Origin: an uncultured Eubacteriales bacterium
GTDB lineage: Bacteria > Bacillota > Clostridia > Oscillospirales > Oscillospiraceae
Direction: 5' to 3'
Assembly: GCA_900549495.1 (NCBI GenBank)
Contig: UROL01000098.1
Span: 1-6,912, forward strand
Length of the DNA stretch: 6,912 nucleotides
Positions 6,372 to 6,912 of this stretch are shown piece after piece (the first letter of the stretch is position 1; each line of letters starts with the position of its first letter). Below the pieces are notes generated by a model. It saw only the letters and a list, made by a program, of their open reading frames with translations. It made no database searches and was not told where the DNA came from. The position numbers and the translations under genes are program-made.

Positions 6372-6809
6372 TTAACGTTCACTCATATATTGTTTTATTT
6401 CATCAGAAGTCAATTTTCGTATTTCTGCATGTGGATATTCTTTATACTCTCCAACATTAAACACAGGTGTCATTTGTTTGCATTTCTTGTCTTTATTCTT
6501 TTTCAAGAATAGATGTAAATCCTCATTCCCGGCGAATATTTTATAAGATACTCTGCCTTTACTGTTCTCTATCTCATAAATACCACACGAACCTTTCGTT
6601 GTATAATCGGCTGTTCGTAAATAATATTTTGCAATTTCCAATGACTTAAAAGGAAAATTCCATCTTTGTAATCCTCTGTTTGGGTCATGTTCAATGCAAA
6701 TGCAACGTCCACAAGTTCCACAAATATATTGAGTGTGGTTTTCTAAGCAGTCCAAGGGATTTAGTAATGGTGTTATTCTATTTTCATCAGAGTAACATTC
6801 TTCACACAT
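6372..6809 (-). CDS. Cys-rich small protein with putative zinc site, function unknown
   Basis: This 145-residue, low-GC gene is not one I can assign to a named family. The N-terminus has Cys2 and Cys5 (CEEC), Cys21, then CGTCGRCIC (Cys30, 33, 36, 38) followed by His41. This looks like one or two zinc-binding knuckles. The middle (GLQRWNFPFKSLEIAKYYLRT, about 45-66) and KGSCGIYEIENSKGRVSYKIF look like a small folded domain in which a conserved strand is followed by a Lys-rich stretch (LKKNKDKKCKQ). There is no signal peptide or membrane segment, so it is probably cytosolic. AAGGAG (complement of 6821-6826) lies 11 bases before the ATG, a slightly long spacing, and an extended -10 promoter lies further up. 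Composition unlike the housekeeping genes suggests acquisition by transfer. Nucleic-acid or protein binding is possible but not shown. Confidence 0.78.
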   Translation of the reverse strand: MCEECYSDENRITPLLNPLDCLENHTQYICGTCGRCICIEHDPNRGLQRWNFPFKSLEIAKYYLRTADYTTKGSCGIYEIENSKGRVSYKIFAGNEDLHLFLKKNKDKKCKQMTPVFNVGEYKEYPHAEIRKLTSDEIKQYMSER

Positions 6810-6863
6810 TTTTCTTTTCGCTCCTTATCAAATTCCGATTTGTTTCTCAATTTTTGTATTCAA

Positions 6864-6872
6864 ATTATACCA
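6864..6872 (-). promoter_or_regulatory. Extended -10 promoter for the Cys-rich gene
   Basis: On the - strand TGGTATAAT (complement of 6864-6872) is a perfect TATAAT with the TGn extension. It lies about 55 bases before the start codon, giving a leader of roughly 48 bases with the ribosome binding site near its end. The -35 position is poor (GAATTG at 16 bases), which the extended -10 could compensate for. The rest of 6873-6912 shows nothing else that I can support. Confidence 0.5.
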
Positions 6873-6912
6873 TAAAACTTGTGAACAATTCTACCGCAAC
6901 TTTGGAATATAT

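Noticed and set aside
6467..6649. 60-codon + strand frame opposite the Cys-rich gene
   Set aside because: No ribosome binding site, no recognisable features, and it is contained entirely in the antisense of a better-supported gene.
1..6912. CRISPR array, tRNA or rRNA genes, insertion sequence with transposase
   Set aside because: No regularly spaced direct repeats, no cloverleaf or rRNA signatures, and no transposase or integrase motif were seen on either strand.

Overview
The window looks like a chromosomal segment of a gut-type Firmicute, most likely class Clostridia (order Oscillospirales fits best). This rests on the gene content, the strong Shine-Dalgarno sites, and a GC-rich, strongly biased codon use in the housekeeping genes (GCC, AAG, CTG, GGC). 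The exact genus cannot be read from the sequence alone.

Left part (1-5655, all on the + strand): the 3' end of a SPOUT-type tRNA wobble 2'-O-methyltransferase (trmL); phosphoglycerate kinase (pgk); triosephosphate isomerase (tpiA); the t6A biosynthesis enzyme threonylcarbamoyl-AMP synthase (Sua5/YwlC type, with C-terminal domain); dephospho-CoA kinase (coaE), whose start overlaps the stop of the preceding gene; and an M18-family metallo-aminopeptidase. pgk and tpiA act in central glycolysis. The hairpin after tpiA separates them from the Sua5-CoaE pair. The peptidase has its own consensus-like promoter inside the tail of coaE, and the block ends in a strong intrinsic terminator at 5718-5753.

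Right part (about 5760-6912): composition drops sharply. One 60-base line inside the last gene counts 35% GC, against 70% for a line inside pgk. The coding direction also flips to the - strand. Two small genes lie here: a 75-residue protein with two predicted membrane segments and a 145-residue Cys-rich protein with a zinc-site-like N-terminus. Each has a recognisable ribosome binding site. The first has a rho-independent terminator facing the + strand operon, and the second has an extended -10 promoter.

Between these two small genes is a non-coding, hairpin-rich stretch (about 6146-6367). It contains AAGTGCGCCCTT next to an imperfect inverted repeat. This resembles the nic core of RSF1010/pSK41-type (MOBQ) transfer origins. 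The right part is therefore best read as accessory DNA from an integrative or mobilizable element, possibly a remnant carrying an oriT without its relaxase in view. This is the most interesting part of the window.
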